DNA of 64,000 bases, from contig NZ_JAPDFT010000001.1 of assembly GCF_025949665.1 (NCBI RefSeq), forward strand, positions 3,082,648-3,146,647. Direction: 5' to 3'. This document shows, in pieces, positions 28,701 to 34,806 of this stretch (positions are counted from its first letter, which is position 1; the number at the start of each line of letters is the position of its first letter). Source of the stretch: Chryseobacterium viscerum (GTDB taxonomy: Bacteria > Bacteroidota > Bacteroidia > Flavobacteriales > Weeksellaceae). Under the pieces are notes generated by a model that searched no databases, was not told where the DNA came from, and was given only the letters and a program-made list of their open reading frames with translations. Both the position numbers and the translations under genes were made by a program.

Positions 28701-30116
28701 GGCTTTCAGTCCACTGATACTTGTTGGTGAAAAAGCTGTCGTTTGGGGAGATTCCGGAGCGGAAATAATTCCGTTGATATAATCATGGTCTCCATCTCCT
28801 TCTACCATTACCGTTTTATTTTTCTCATCAACAACTGATTTGTCTGCTACCCATTGTTTCTTCGCATAATCAAAATGGAAAATTTTAATGTCTTTAGGAG
28901 AAAACAGTCCCAGCCTTTTTGTGTCGTAAGGAATAGTAATCTTTGCCTTTTTCTCCAGCTTCCCGGAAACTATAGAAAATCTGTAAGCGGCATTATTCAG
29001 GGTTACATTCTTAAGCCCCTGAGATACTGCAGGAATATCTTTTTCTCTTAATTTCAGAACTTCTATGTAAGCTGATTCTGATGTTCCTTTTTCTATAGAA
29101 ACATTCATATTTTCATAGCTTATACTGAATTCTTTATCTTTTGAAATTTCAACACCTTTTGGTTTTGCATAGTAATGGTCAACTACTTTAAAGGCTTTTG
29201 TTGAAGCCGGAATTTTGTAAGCATTAGTTATACCTCCTGCAATAACAGAGAAGGAACCTTCTTCCTTATTTTTTTCTGAAAGTTTGACAACTTTTTCAAA
29301 CTCACCATTTTTTACAGCAACAACTTCATTATTAACCACCACATCTGATAATGATGTTGTCTTTCCTTTTACATACAACTGATCTCCTGACAGTGCAGAA
29401 CTTACGATCAGATTATTATCTGACTTTTTATCTTTTTCAAAAACAATACGTAAGTTTTTTACTTTGTATTTTACCCCGGCTGAAGGTGAAGTAAATAATA
29501 TGGAATTAGAACCTGTTTTAATCAGTTCCGAATTGATTGCCTCTTTTTGATGGCTCCATTTTGCGCTTGGAACAATAATTCCTCCCCCTATTGCAATATT
29601 ATGATTGATAGATCTGGATACTGACTCATGAGAAGCCAATCCAAATAAGTCATATTCAAGATATGCTACAGTGTTTTTTTCCGCAGATGGAATATCAATG
29701 GTAAAGAAGTTATCAGAAACTTCATCCTCTTCCTGATCGGTGAAAGCTCCAATAGTTCCTTCTTTTTCCTTTGACGGATAAAAATTCTTATTGTCTACAG
29801 CAACATCATTTTTAAACTCAGAGAATTCTGAATTTCCCTTTGCTGAATTTAAAAAGACAGGGTGATTTTCACCTAAAATATTCTTTTCAGGTGATTTTTC
29901 AGATTGTGTTAATTGATTAGAAGGATTTTCTTTTACATCCTGATCAAGTAAATCAACTTTTTTATCAGTCCATTTACTTATCAGCTCTTTTTTGAATACC
30001 TGTATCTTCTGCCTGTCTTCTTTGGTAAAGCTTGCAAAGACAAACATCAACGCAAAGAAGCCTATCAGCAAACAAGACTTCCTGGTAACAGGAAATTGAT
30101 CCGTATTTATTTTCAT
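19779..30116 (-). CDS. Giant SpvB/TcB-type Rhs polymorphic toxin
   Basis: 3,445 residues. N-terminus: a signal or anchor segment (SCLLIGFFALMFVFASF, 14-30), then about 450 residues of unrecognised beta-rich sequence. An SpvB-type domain starts near 490 (YPIKVPAGLGGLQPSLAIGY, GWMGEGWDLQGLSAI). FG-GAP/VCBS calcium-type motifs are scattered (FNGDGIQD ~880, ANSDGLVD ~965, LNGDGYPD ~1705, VNGDGLPD ~1810, INGDGLVD ~1900, MNGDGFPD ~2000), which is the TcB beta-propeller arrangement. RHS/YD repeats cover about 2400-3150, and the Rhs-associated core ends near 3185 (GLYYYGARYYNPRASIWYG). After IKYIDPDGK (about 3235) the last ~210 residues are the variable toxin tip; they match no toxin family I know. 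By analogy with TcB/TcC the shell encloses the tip until release. There is no T9SS tail. It is co-transcribed with the T9SS protein upstream and the immunity candidate downstream. Confidence 0.88.
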   Translation of the reverse strand: MKINTDQFPVTRKSCLLIGFFALMFVFASFTKEDRQKIQVFKKELISKWTDKKVDLLDQDVKENPSNQLTQSEKSPEKNILGENHPVFLNSAKGNSEFSEFKNDVAVDNKNFYPSKEKEGTIGAFTDQEEDEVSDNFFTIDIPSAEKNTVAYLEYDLFGLASHESVSRSINHNIAIGGGIIVPSAKWSHQKEAINSELIKTGSNSILFTSPSAGVKYKVKNLRIVFEKDKKSDNNLIVSSALSGDQLYVKGKTTSLSDVVVNNEVVAVKNGEFEKVVKLSEKNKEEGSFSVIAGGITNAYKIPASTKAFKVVDHYYAKPKGVEISKDKEFSISYENMNVSIEKGTSESAYIEVLKLREKDIPAVSQGLKNVTLNNAAYRFSIVSGKLEKKAKITIPYDTKRLGLFSPKDIKIFHFDYAKKQWVADKSVVDEKNKTVMVEGDGDHDYINGIISAPESPQTTAFSPTSISGLKAADPMAAMQLMNAPTASQKGDANMNYPIKVPAGLGGLQPSLAIGYNSGAGNGWMGEGWDLQGLSAITVDTRWGTPMFGGEETELYTLDGEMLVYPGGYLPHRHNNVSETSTDITTARQPRNATGKKQFYLRKNHDFTLIEREGNSIGTYSWTVTSTNGTKSYYGGSDNSVIKNSEGQIVHWGLRMIEDTHGNRMLFTYQNNTNVNIGSGNNANGGTYFHIQKITYGRNQDYSVNFVTENSVSRKDININAKQGVKRVEPYLLNSIDVSYKTQKIRSYKSEYEEGQFSKTRLRRLYIQGYNIKYPDPLPIVDDYSFEYYNEVENNQIFGPDNTIQVSNGVSSPYGSIIGNMLKPSKINGNVSTESGLNFRAAAGLNFFYSSNDAYGHLMFGFPFGYSTAEAKNVQQLIDFNGDGIQDMIYRTSSGLIYSEGKLDIYGKLSFLPSKPILNYNSNFSFTETKTNSSGWDMGAIVYSKSSITSTSKGITSTFLIDANSDGLVDIVNDGKVWFNKYNQGGSPEMTQHSEYTENMVVKVKPIAPPLIPPPGPKVPPIVEPEYPPTPIADVVKVWIASQDGYITINDNVSISGTDPLNPVTVLKPTDKAYYSVEIANPDYVVGSTQPNNFYHARIFLTQLNPNNLSQSFTISKYNDYYSQIINVPAGNTQYNVHGAINNPNRLFVKSGDKVYIRLHKNSEDNLQIDSNPTVTYIDPATGLALRGRNMEQDQFRLNNGSYGNNFFLNNLIAPIYLDANGAANIVVSSVNFPSSTDDFTFKVIKENALTGAVTVLHSENYVQSDSPFSTQEYNGSISVNASEPVYLKFIVESDSYTNFLTSNWNNSISVGYNATTSNNGNFSANFDPAAQYPSFAVTKLKERLDIRLTPTNPPVTGIHEFGVQINKDIANATTLGTGSFYYVIKKENHVLAKRKVTITAAQGTTPTLVEENMYTGQAVPGIDPVTIYTGSLTQPTFDLGFRVQVYCQTGAEYALFNKYSEYFQGKPFNVYYDTTSLLTTVWPTSVNTAMYNTKSAIYNNWGQFLYKPNNFVDYSYGTPIEEQAFTGNVALQNTYAACQGLTGQALTDCVATNGNTSCQGLTGQALTDCVALNGNPNTGNNTVSQYVSPMRPYSEWVIQPRPLPMKKVERWIGTSKEQFSTATSFRDHEEVSYFSNPIPNPPAISPTTLVNGVLSLDSTMKAISKKQSSRSNNTTSGLSVGTVSAGNSETLPLKNGSIETQTFADLNGDGYPDMVYPESIQYTNSVGGLDDIKLVATGDFPTNSYSYLKVNSLGFSFNVFSASGRIKVNGSNGNDSHANNSMPWSVGVTVGAGASDYFNSYDTGRAFWTDVNGDGLPDRIIDFSTVMLNLGKSLSEPMFYQNMASYRSRPIGGLNFSIGGGLGSFADLSALSSFGFGISASAGGSGSKGTAEVVYEDINGDGLVDIIDVDNSNQSAKVRYNLGNKFDTAVPLLKSTGKVDFTEETGSYNGYVSFGGNLMLNFGPIPIIPPAILVIFIKAGAGATANLGINVSETKKTFRDMNGDGFPDLVVDTNDGFIVNYSLIGKTNKLKTVTHAVTKGQYAVNYKFTQPNYQDPHAKLVVDEVRILNPDVFSTNYTQSDAAKDIVTKYTFEKSKYDRRERDNFGFEKVTSEQLSAAGSTYRKTVDTYYNTSYFLNGLIKESKILTGNDELISKVIYNYRLYRFKDNVTKIDPNYLTESFDTGGKEGRRMATVLLDKKINTRFENGGEIETTEKMEYDYNTGLVSNYTYTSPTNSYKSAIQYWGQLNNNIIGVPKQINVYDGTGSTLLRQRSTQNINANTGDIGKYIVFDGSQNIETDYTYEASGNVKTVTYPPDETSNRYSISYEYDGETGKYVARTTDAFGYISFGLYNPYLDVLIKSIDITGNSIDYAYDDYGRMIAANDPYSLIGNSTIVHTYYFDHYGIPNSNQSIKIFRAKTSHYDADHPGNLINTDSYSDFMGRVIQVKKDVDINGVERRSISGRPVFDVLGRQIYQYQPQEGDLQDNNLNLNLSQYMLANTYDHSDRITNVKYEDSVEKSIRYEIEGNLFKSIEELDHTKIETFTNAEGQIVEKINYLDNDPLSTKFEYNTIGELLNVTDPQGIKTTYKYNLAGRRTEMVHPDKGLTTYVYDPAGHLTWLGTPNLVNDPAIQTHQIHYKYDKNRLTDIELPNLPSGSVNPNNVHYDYMPANSGNNSGRIITKTDGTGYTTYNYGKLGEVTSETRRIFGYNIPTMEFKTDYVYDSWNRLKKLTYPDGEQLTYSYDLGGNLKKITNGSYNYIQNIKYDYYEQRTNVDYGNGTKTNYSYIDTNRRLSHSGLLNPTTQFLSNSYEYDKRGNIVRIANDVGVTPNQMGGTYAFKYGYDTLNRLIGTESDMGLNDKGGTPTTPNTSPYAQSNSHFDLKRVKYNESGGIVLKEQVHQIDQQPNPLNTYSNNYKYIPETHKVEAIIDGNVSGNQQFFEYDYNGNTIKHIDEFGAKQMFWDEQDRLKAFYSDDSGVYQYYAYDDKGERTIKYNLHGSSQLYQNGELVDPGSLSLTDYTLYPNPYVTVSLNGQYTKHYFEGSTRFASRVMDGSNIFVPLNLRTSDQGTTMREPDPSVDFKTYLEKAGVGDISLAELNTLNGPSSQLGLYYLHTDHLGTATFVTNSSAQSTQFFLNLPFGETMLEQRTGVYDNPYKFNAKELDRETGLYYYGARYYNPRASIWYGVDPLAVYNPAMETQFYGDGEHNGGVFYWGNLNPYIYTYQNPIKYIDPDGKQVDIVKKYEGRAHNFKSFETNGFRINPNTQTWYFDHTANTRNKTAKFIGGIFGIQADPQNTVMAGPVLDLVKNTSSVKQAQVELAKLLGKDGKIENGETQGYFYDIGKIGGQEFWKIAMNSLGDFISGKFYEDNTFFKEKNVLGSFWSTARVSDDGKNVIMSVFDSKTLGSATDGLLKRDKSSSSSKFHLYMWTVPTKDFFIQSYKNSKIK
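25391..25510 (-). repeat. In-frame 60-bp tandem duplication inside the Rhs gene
   Basis: Two adjacent 60-base units each encode a 20-residue unit with the core CQGLTGQALTDCV, giving two cysteines per unit. They sit in a linker between the TcB-like and the second SpvB/propeller part of the protein. Four closely spaced cysteines are unusual in this otherwise cysteine-poor protein. Confidence 0.85.
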
Positions 30117-30124
30117 GGTTTAGT

Positions 30125-31510
30125 TTAATCAACAATTAATTTGAACGTTTTTATGATTTTTTTATCTTGGATAAGATTAATGATGTAAGCACTTTGAACT
30201 TCCAGCTGACCCGTATAATGATTTGATTTTCGGTCAATATTATCAAATTTGACTAATCTTCCGGCTCCATCATAAATTGAAATTCCAAGTCCTTCCATAG
30301 GAGGAAAAGTAACGGTAAAAATTTGTCCTTTTTTAACAGGATTCGGATAAAGATTAATTTTAGTCAGATTCAATGATAACTCTTCGCTATTAATTGATAA
30401 TCCGGAACCTGAATTTTGATTCGTTCCTTCATTCTTAGCATTTTTCAATGGACTTACTGCAAAAGTAAAATGAGCTGTATCACCACTATCAAAATCATTA
30501 AGAAAATCAACTTTATTAAAAACAATGTAATTGGCAGCTTCAGATCCTTGAATTTTCTGAATACTTCCGTCAGGTTTTTTCAAGAACATCCAATAAGTAA
30601 TAAGCAGAGACCTTGGATTCACTGTTTCCTTCAATATTCTTACGCTGTAATCGGTTTTAGAAACTTTATTACCTATGAAATTAATTTCCCAGTTTTTTTG
30701 CAAAACATCAAAGTTTCCATCATTTTTTAAAACCAGTTCATTATTATCATCAGACCAGATAACAAACTGATTATTCTCAAAAACAGCCTGATTCTCAATA
30801 TTTGTTCTTTCAATAGAATTTTTCCCAATTGTTAAAAACAGATCAGACTGGTTGGAAGACTGTTTTTGATACAGTTCATTACCATTATCTCTTCCTAATC
30901 CAGTAGGCTTATATCTGAACTCTTTATGCTTTTCAGGATCCCAGATCACCTTTCCGTCACTGCTGTAATATTTCCCTTTTTCCAGTGAAATTCCATATTT
31001 AATAGAGAGATAGGAATGTATCCTGCCAAGATCCGAAGATTTTGCTTTTCTTGGGAAAAATATCATCTCGTAAAGATTTTGATCTTCAAATTTAATTTTC
31101 AGACTATCAGATTTTTCACGGTTCGGATCGGCCACTGCTACAAACGAAAAAATACTCGGTCTTTTTCTAATCTCAACATTTTTTTCTCCACCCGTTTTAA
31201 AGTTGTTATTTCCCAGGGAAATCTTTTTTTCAGTATTTTCCCATATCAACTCATCTTCCTTCGACCGGTGGACCGCTGTAAGAGTATGACTCTTGTTTTT
31301 ACTGTATTTAATATATTTTTTGAAAAGCTTATCCCTGATACCGCAATGAAAATTGAGCAAATTTTCATCTTTGCACTTCATTACTTCACGAAGTGTTGGA
31401 TTGGCTTTTTCCCATAGCTGGGCATCAGATCCCACTAATTGAGAATAAACAGACACAGAACACGATAAGCAAATTACCGCGAATGCCTTAGAATAAAAAG
31501 GGTTATACAT
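30125..31510 (-). CDS. T9SS type A cargo protein, partner gene of the Rhs toxin
   Basis: 461 residues with a signal peptide (about 1-23, ending VSVYSQ). The middle contains a module common in Bacteroidota surface proteins (DUF8202-like by my recollection): IHSYLSIKYGISLEKGKYY, GKVIWDPEKHKEF, GLGRDNGNELYQKQS. The C-terminal 80 residues are a T9SS type A sorting domain (INLYPNPVKKGQIFTVTF). It ends 8 bases before the Rhs gene, so both are one operon. Since the Rhs protein has no sorting domain of its own, this protein may help display or anchor it at the surface; that is inference. Confidence 0.75.
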   Translation of the reverse strand: MYNPFYSKAFAVICLSCSVSVYSQLVGSDAQLWEKANPTLREVMKCKDENLLNFHCGIRDKLFKKYIKYSKNKSHTLTAVHRSKEDELIWENTEKKISLGNNNFKTGGEKNVEIRKRPSIFSFVAVADPNREKSDSLKIKFEDQNLYEMIFFPRKAKSSDLGRIHSYLSIKYGISLEKGKYYSSDGKVIWDPEKHKEFRYKPTGLGRDNGNELYQKQSSNQSDLFLTIGKNSIERTNIENQAVFENNQFVIWSDDNNELVLKNDGNFDVLQKNWEINFIGNKVSKTDYSVRILKETVNPRSLLITYWMFLKKPDGSIQKIQGSEAANYIVFNKVDFLNDFDSGDTAHFTFAVSPLKNAKNEGTNQNSGSGLSINSEELSLNLTKINLYPNPVKKGQIFTVTFPPMEGLGISIYDGAGRLVKFDNIDRKSNHYTGQLEVQSAYIINLIQDKKIIKTFKLIVD

Positions 31511-31679
31511 GTGCTAGATATTTTTTACCAAATGGATAGTCAGCAGAAGCCAACCGGAGTTTAGTTTGAAAAATTCATCAAAAAAGAAAACTATCTTAGA
31601 AATTCAGGAATATGATAGTATAATGGGATGGAAATGACTGATTTTTTCATGGTATTATTATGGTATTAGTTTTTTTTTG

Positions 31680-31707
31680 CAAATCTACAAAAGAAACATA
31701 TACCACA
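31680..31707 (-). promoter_or_regulatory. Candidate promoter of the Rhs toxin operon
   Basis: On the minus strand TTG at 31707-31705, 17 bases, then TAGATTTG at 31687-31680, matching TAnnTTTG. This predicts a leader of about 165 bases before the T9SS gene at 31510. Confidence 0.5.
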
Positions 31708-31875
31708 AGTTTTTTTTAAACAATTTTTAATAATGAAAAAAAGACTATGATTCTTTCACTTTTTTTAAGTGATTATAAAAAGTCCCTTTATTAAAAAGTA
31801 CAGACACATGAATAAAAAAGACATGATAAATTAATGGTTATTAATCATATAAAGTTAATGAAATTCTATTCGTGA
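31708..31875. other. AT-rich spacer, no feature seen
   Basis: Very AT-rich stretch with homopolymer runs between the toxin-operon promoter and the tRNA repeat region. No gene, hairpin or known repeat was found. Confidence 0.5.
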
Positions 31876-31978
31876 AAAATTAATTAAAAATTATCCTTGA
31901 TTTTCTTTTTTTATTAAAAAAAGAATTGCAAATTTGCAACCCTAAAAACGGAGTAAAATTCGTTACTGATAATACTTT

Positions 31979-32053
31979 CGGGGCGTAGCGTAGTCCGGTC
32001 ATCGCGCCTGGTTTGGGACCAGGAGGTCGCAGGTTCGAATCCTGCCGCCCCGA
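31979..32053 (+). tRNA. tRNA-Pro (UGG), copy 2
   Basis: Identical in sequence to 2170-2244: acceptor CGGGGCG / CGCCCCG, anticodon UGG. The leader has CAAATTTG at the expected -7 position instead of a TA-starting box, so this copy's promoter may be weaker. Confidence 0.95.
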
Positions 32054-32085
32054 CTGTTTTAGTAGTTTTCTCAAAACTACTTTAT

Positions 32086-32159
32086 GGGTGCGTAGCTCAG
32101 CTGGATAGAGCATCTGCCTTCTAAGCAGACGGTCAAAGGTTCGAATCCTTTCGCGCTCA
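32086..32159 (+). tRNA. tRNA-Arg (UCU), copy 2
   Basis: Identical to 2277-2350, with the same 32-base hairpin spacer after tRNA-Pro. Confidence 0.95.
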
Positions 32160-32162
32160 CTG

Positions 32163-32193
32163 AAAGACTTACTGGAAACAGTGAGTCTTTTTT
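32163..32193 (+). terminator. Terminator of tRNA unit 2
   Basis: Stem AAAGACTTACTG / CAGTGAGTCTTT with a GAAA tetraloop (one mismatch) and a T run. It differs from the terminator of the first tRNA operon and equals that of unit 3. Confidence 0.85.
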
Positions 32194-32353
32194 GTTTTTG
32201 CTCAGTTCTGTGTAAAGGTCAGCCATTTTAGTAAGTGACAATAAAAAAATATAAGACTATGGTTTTTAAATAAGTATGACTAATCAAAAAGTCTTCACTA
32301 AAAATTAATTAAAAATTATTCTTAATTTTATTTTTTTATTTAAAAAAATATTA

Positions 32354-32361
32354 TACCTTTG
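32354..32361 (+). promoter_or_regulatory. -7 box of tRNA unit 3
   Basis: TACCTTTG followed by CAAC, a textbook Bacteroidota -7 element 43 bases before tRNA-Pro. No clear TTTG is seen upstream; the region is a T/A run. Confidence 0.65.
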
Positions 32362-32403
32362 CAACCGCAAAAACGAAGTAAAATTCGTTACTGATGACAC
32401 CTT

Positions 32404-32478
32404 CGGGGCGTAGCGTAGTCCGGTCATCGCGCCTGGTTTGGGACCAGGAGGTCGCAGGTTCGAATCCTGCCGCCCCGA
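32404..32478 (+). tRNA. tRNA-Pro (UGG), copy 3
   Basis: Third identical copy of the UGG proline tRNA in the window. Confidence 0.95.
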
Positions 32479-32510
32479 CTGTTTTAGTAGTTTTCTCAAA
32501 ACTACTTTAT

Positions 32511-32584
32511 GGGTGCGTAGCTCAGCTGGATAGAGCATCTGCCTTCTAAGCAGACGGTCAAAGGTTCGAATCCTTTCGCGCTCA
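32511..32584 (+). tRNA. tRNA-Arg (UCU), copy 3
   Basis: Third identical copy of the UCU arginine tRNA, again after the hairpin spacer. Confidence 0.95.
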
Positions 32585-32587
32585 CTG

Positions 32588-32618
32588 AAAGACTTACTGG
32601 AAACAGTGAGTCTTTTTT
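32588..32618 (+). terminator. Terminator of tRNA unit 3
   Basis: Same stem, tetraloop and T run as the terminator at 32163. Confidence 0.85.
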
Positions 32619-32805
32619 GTTTTTATTACTTATCGTTAAATTTAAACTATAATATTCTATCGTAAGTACAAAATCTATTTTTTTAGCAACATTATCTAAG
32701 GGAGAACAAAGAGTTAATCTATCTCATTGATTTTTTCTAAGCGGACACATAGCAGAAGTTTTATTCTATAGATCCGAAGAATAAATCATCTATTTTTTTT
32801 TACAA

Positions 32806-32832
32806 TTTGACAAAATTTGTTTTTTTGTCAAA
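32806..32832 (+). promoter_or_regulatory. Probable TetR operator O1
   Basis: Inverted repeat TTTGACA-N13-TGTCAAA; here the arms extend to 10 bases (TTTGACAAAA / TTTTGTCAAA). It covers the TTTG (-33) box of the TetR promoter. The same 27-base layout recurs at 33483-33509 before the MFS gene. Confidence 0.7.
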
Positions 32833-32847
32833 AATAATTTAATTTTG
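32816..32847 (+). promoter_or_regulatory. Promoter of the TetR-MFS operon
   Basis: TTTG at 32816-32819, 20-base spacer, TAATTTTG at 32840-32847 followed by CAC, a full match to the Bacteroidota consensus. The start codon follows 18 bases later. It overlaps operator O1, which suggests autorepression. Confidence 0.75.
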
Positions 32848-32865
32848 CACTCATAATTTCAGACA

Positions 32866-33465
32866 ATGTCAGCTCACACAGAACAAGACCAGCTTTCACA
32901 ACAAATCCTTGAGACCGCTTCAGGACTGTATTTAAAGTATGGTTTAAAGAAGGTGACAATGGATGATATTTCAAAAGCAGTTGGAAAAAGCAGAACTTCA
33001 ATTTATTATTATTATAAAAATCGTGAAGAAGTCTTTCAGGCGGTTTTGGATAATCTGATCAAAGAAGTTATTTCTGAGATTGATTCCAATATGAGGAAGA
33101 AAAATACTTTTGAAGGAAAAATTCAGGAGTTTTGTATGGCTAAAGTAAAAACATCAGAAGAAAGATCATCATTTTTCAGAGCTATAGAAGCAGGAATGGA
33201 CAATGAGGAGAAGTCAAAACACATCACCGATGCCCACAACCGAATGATGGAAGCAGAAAGAAATCTTTTGCTTAATTTATTTTCAGCGAGCATTAGCAAT
33301 GGTAACATTCCAAAAGTTGCCATCGAAGAACAGGAAACCATCATCTTTATTTTACAGAGTAGTATCAGGGGAATAAGGCGCGAGATGAGTTTAAAAAACA
33401 ATTTTGAAAACTTAAACAATACAGTGAACACTCTAACCTCTATGGTTACTAAACATATTGGGTAA
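32866..33465 (+). CDS. TetR/AcrR family transcriptional regulator
   Basis: 199 residues. The N-terminal TetR helix-turn-helix is at about 12-60: ILETASGLYLKYGLKKVTMD, then ISKAVGKSRTSIYYYYKNRE, the recognition helix block with the family's typical YYYYxNKE-like ending. The rest is the helical ligand-binding domain. It probably represses itself and the efflux gene behind it through the two palindromes TTTGACA-N13-TGTCAAA. The ligand is unknown. Confidence 0.9.
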   Translation: MSAHTEQDQLSQQILETASGLYLKYGLKKVTMDDISKAVGKSRTSIYYYYKNREEVFQAVLDNLIKEVISEIDSNMRKKNTFEGKIQEFCMAKVKTSEERSSFFRAIEAGMDNEEKSKHITDAHNRMMEAERNLLLNLFSASISNGNIPKVAIEEQETIIFILQSSIRGIRREMSLKNNFENLNNTVNTLTSMVTKHIG

Positions 33466-33482
33466 AAATTTTTTATTTCAAT

Positions 33483-33509
33483 TTTGACACTTTTACATTA
33501 TTTGTCAAA
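33483..33509 (+). promoter_or_regulatory. Probable TetR operator O2
   Basis: TTTGACA (33483-33489), 13 bases, TGTCAAA (33503-33509): arms and spacing identical to O1. It lies 16 bases before the MFS start codon, in a 60-base gap after the regulator gene. Confidence 0.7.
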
Positions 33510-33525
33510 TAGTCTATTTTAAAAA

Positions 33526-34806
33526 ATGAACAAATTAAGTAATATCAGTACATTCCGGGCTTTCAGAAGCACCAATTACACGTTGTATTTTTTCGGGCGT
33601 TCTGTCTCTCAATTTGGAACGTGGATGCAGCGTACAGCCGTAGTGTGGGTTGTATACAGCATGACCCAGTCTGCCTTTATGCTGGGACTCACCATTTTTG
33701 CAGAACAATTCCCTTCATTCTTATTTTCAGCATTCGGCGGGGTTGCAGCGGATCGGTACAACCGGTATAAAATTATACAGATCACTCAAATTTTATCATT
33801 AATTCAGGCATCTCTACTGGCTTTTTTGGTAATGACGGGACATCAGAACATATGGAGTTTCATTATACTCAGTGTTTTTCTAGGCATTATTAATGCTTAT
33901 GACATTCCGGCCCGGCAGGCTATGATTAATGAAGTGGTAACGGATGACGAAGACCTTCCAAGTGCTCTTTCTCTGAGTGCAGCTATGGCAAGCATCGCTA
34001 AATTGGCGGGTCCTGCCCTTTCCGGAATCATCCTCCAAAAATTCGGGGCTGGAACCTGTTTTCTTATCAATGCAGCCAGTTTTGCAGCAGTAATGCTTTC
34101 AATTTCTATGATGAAAATAAAGATCACTCCGAAAAAATCAGCTAAAAAAGGAACTTTTACAGAATTAGCTGAGGGTTTCAGGTATCTGAAAAAAGAACCA
34201 TCTATCAGTCTGGTCATCATCATGCTGAGTATTACAGGTTTGCTGATTTTACCTTATGATACTTTAATTCCCGTTTATGCAAAGGAAATTTTCAAAGGTG
34301 ATGCTAAGACATTCGGCTATATATCCAGTTTCATCGGGATCGGAGCGGTTCTCGGAACGGTATTTCTGGCTTCGCTGAAGAAAGGAGCAACCATGAGGAA
34401 CATTCTTATTCTGAGTACAGTTATTCTGAGTTTTGGACTGATCTGTTTTTCATATGCTACCAATTTCTACTGGTCTATGTTCTTTGCTGCGCTCACAGGA
34501 TTAGGTGGTGTCGCACAGTTTACGACCTGTAATATTATTGTCCAGTCTGAAGTAATTCCCGAAATGCGTTCAAGAGCGATCAGTATTTTATTGACTGCTA
34601 TATTCGGGATGCTGCCTGTGGGAAGCGTGCTCATTGGATTTGTTTCAGAGAAAATAGGAGCACCAAAAACCTTATTGATGGAAGGAATTGCAGGAATTTT
34701 AGTTGCTGTTGTCTTTAGACATTTATTATTTAAAAAGAACAAGATAAAAGCAGTGACCAAACAACTTTTAGAAGAATCTGAGGAACAATTTATTAATAAA
34801 GTGTAA
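33526..34806 (+). CDS. MFS transporter, EntS/MFS_3-type exporter
   Basis: 426 residues with about 12 hydrophobic segments. The N-terminal block RSTNYTLYFFGRSVSQFGTWMQ and the loop GGVAADRYNRYK are typical of the MFS_3 (enterobactin exporter-like) group; the A-like motif IPARQAMINEVV follows TM4. It is expected in the inner membrane, exporting a small molecule by proton antiport. Regulated with the TetR gene; its TAA overlaps the next start (TAATG). The substrate is unknown. Confidence 0.87.
   Translation: MNKLSNISTFRAFRSTNYTLYFFGRSVSQFGTWMQRTAVVWVVYSMTQSAFMLGLTIFAEQFPSFLFSAFGGVAADRYNRYKIIQITQILSLIQASLLAFLVMTGHQNIWSFIILSVFLGIINAYDIPARQAMINEVVTDDEDLPSALSLSAAMASIAKLAGPALSGIILQKFGAGTCFLINAASFAAVMLSISMMKIKITPKKSAKKGTFTELAEGFRYLKKEPSISLVIIMLSITGLLILPYDTLIPVYAKEIFKGDAKTFGYISSFIGIGAVLGTVFLASLKKGATMRNILILSTVILSFGLICFSYATNFYWSMFFAALTGLGGVAQFTTCNIIVQSEVIPEMRSRAISILLTAIFGMLPVGSVLIGFVSEKIGAPKTLLMEGIAGILVAVVFRHLLFKKNKIKAVTKQLLEESEEQFINKV

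Larger units (their letters stand above)
31876..32625 (+). repeat. Tandem duplication of a tRNA-Pro/tRNA-Arg transcription unit (period about 425 bp)
   Basis: Two units (from about 31876 and about 32300) each hold an AT-rich leader starting AAAAATTAATTAAAAATTA, the segment GAAGTAAAATTCGTTACTGAT or close to it, tRNA-Pro, a hairpin spacer, tRNA-Arg and a terminator. The tRNA part is identical in both and to 2170-2350, whereas the leaders differ at several bases. Confidence 0.9.

Noticed and set aside
31880..32538. Two 77-codon minus-strand ORFs starting MLYPAELRTHKVVLRK, at 31880-32113 and 32305-32538
   Set aside because: They are antisense to tRNA-Pro/tRNA-Arg and only translate the tRNA genes backwards; a common database artefact.
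31979..32600. Tandem tRNAs as attachment sites of an integrated element
   Set aside because: No integrase gene and no partial tRNA duplicate flanking the toxin locus; all three copies are full genes.
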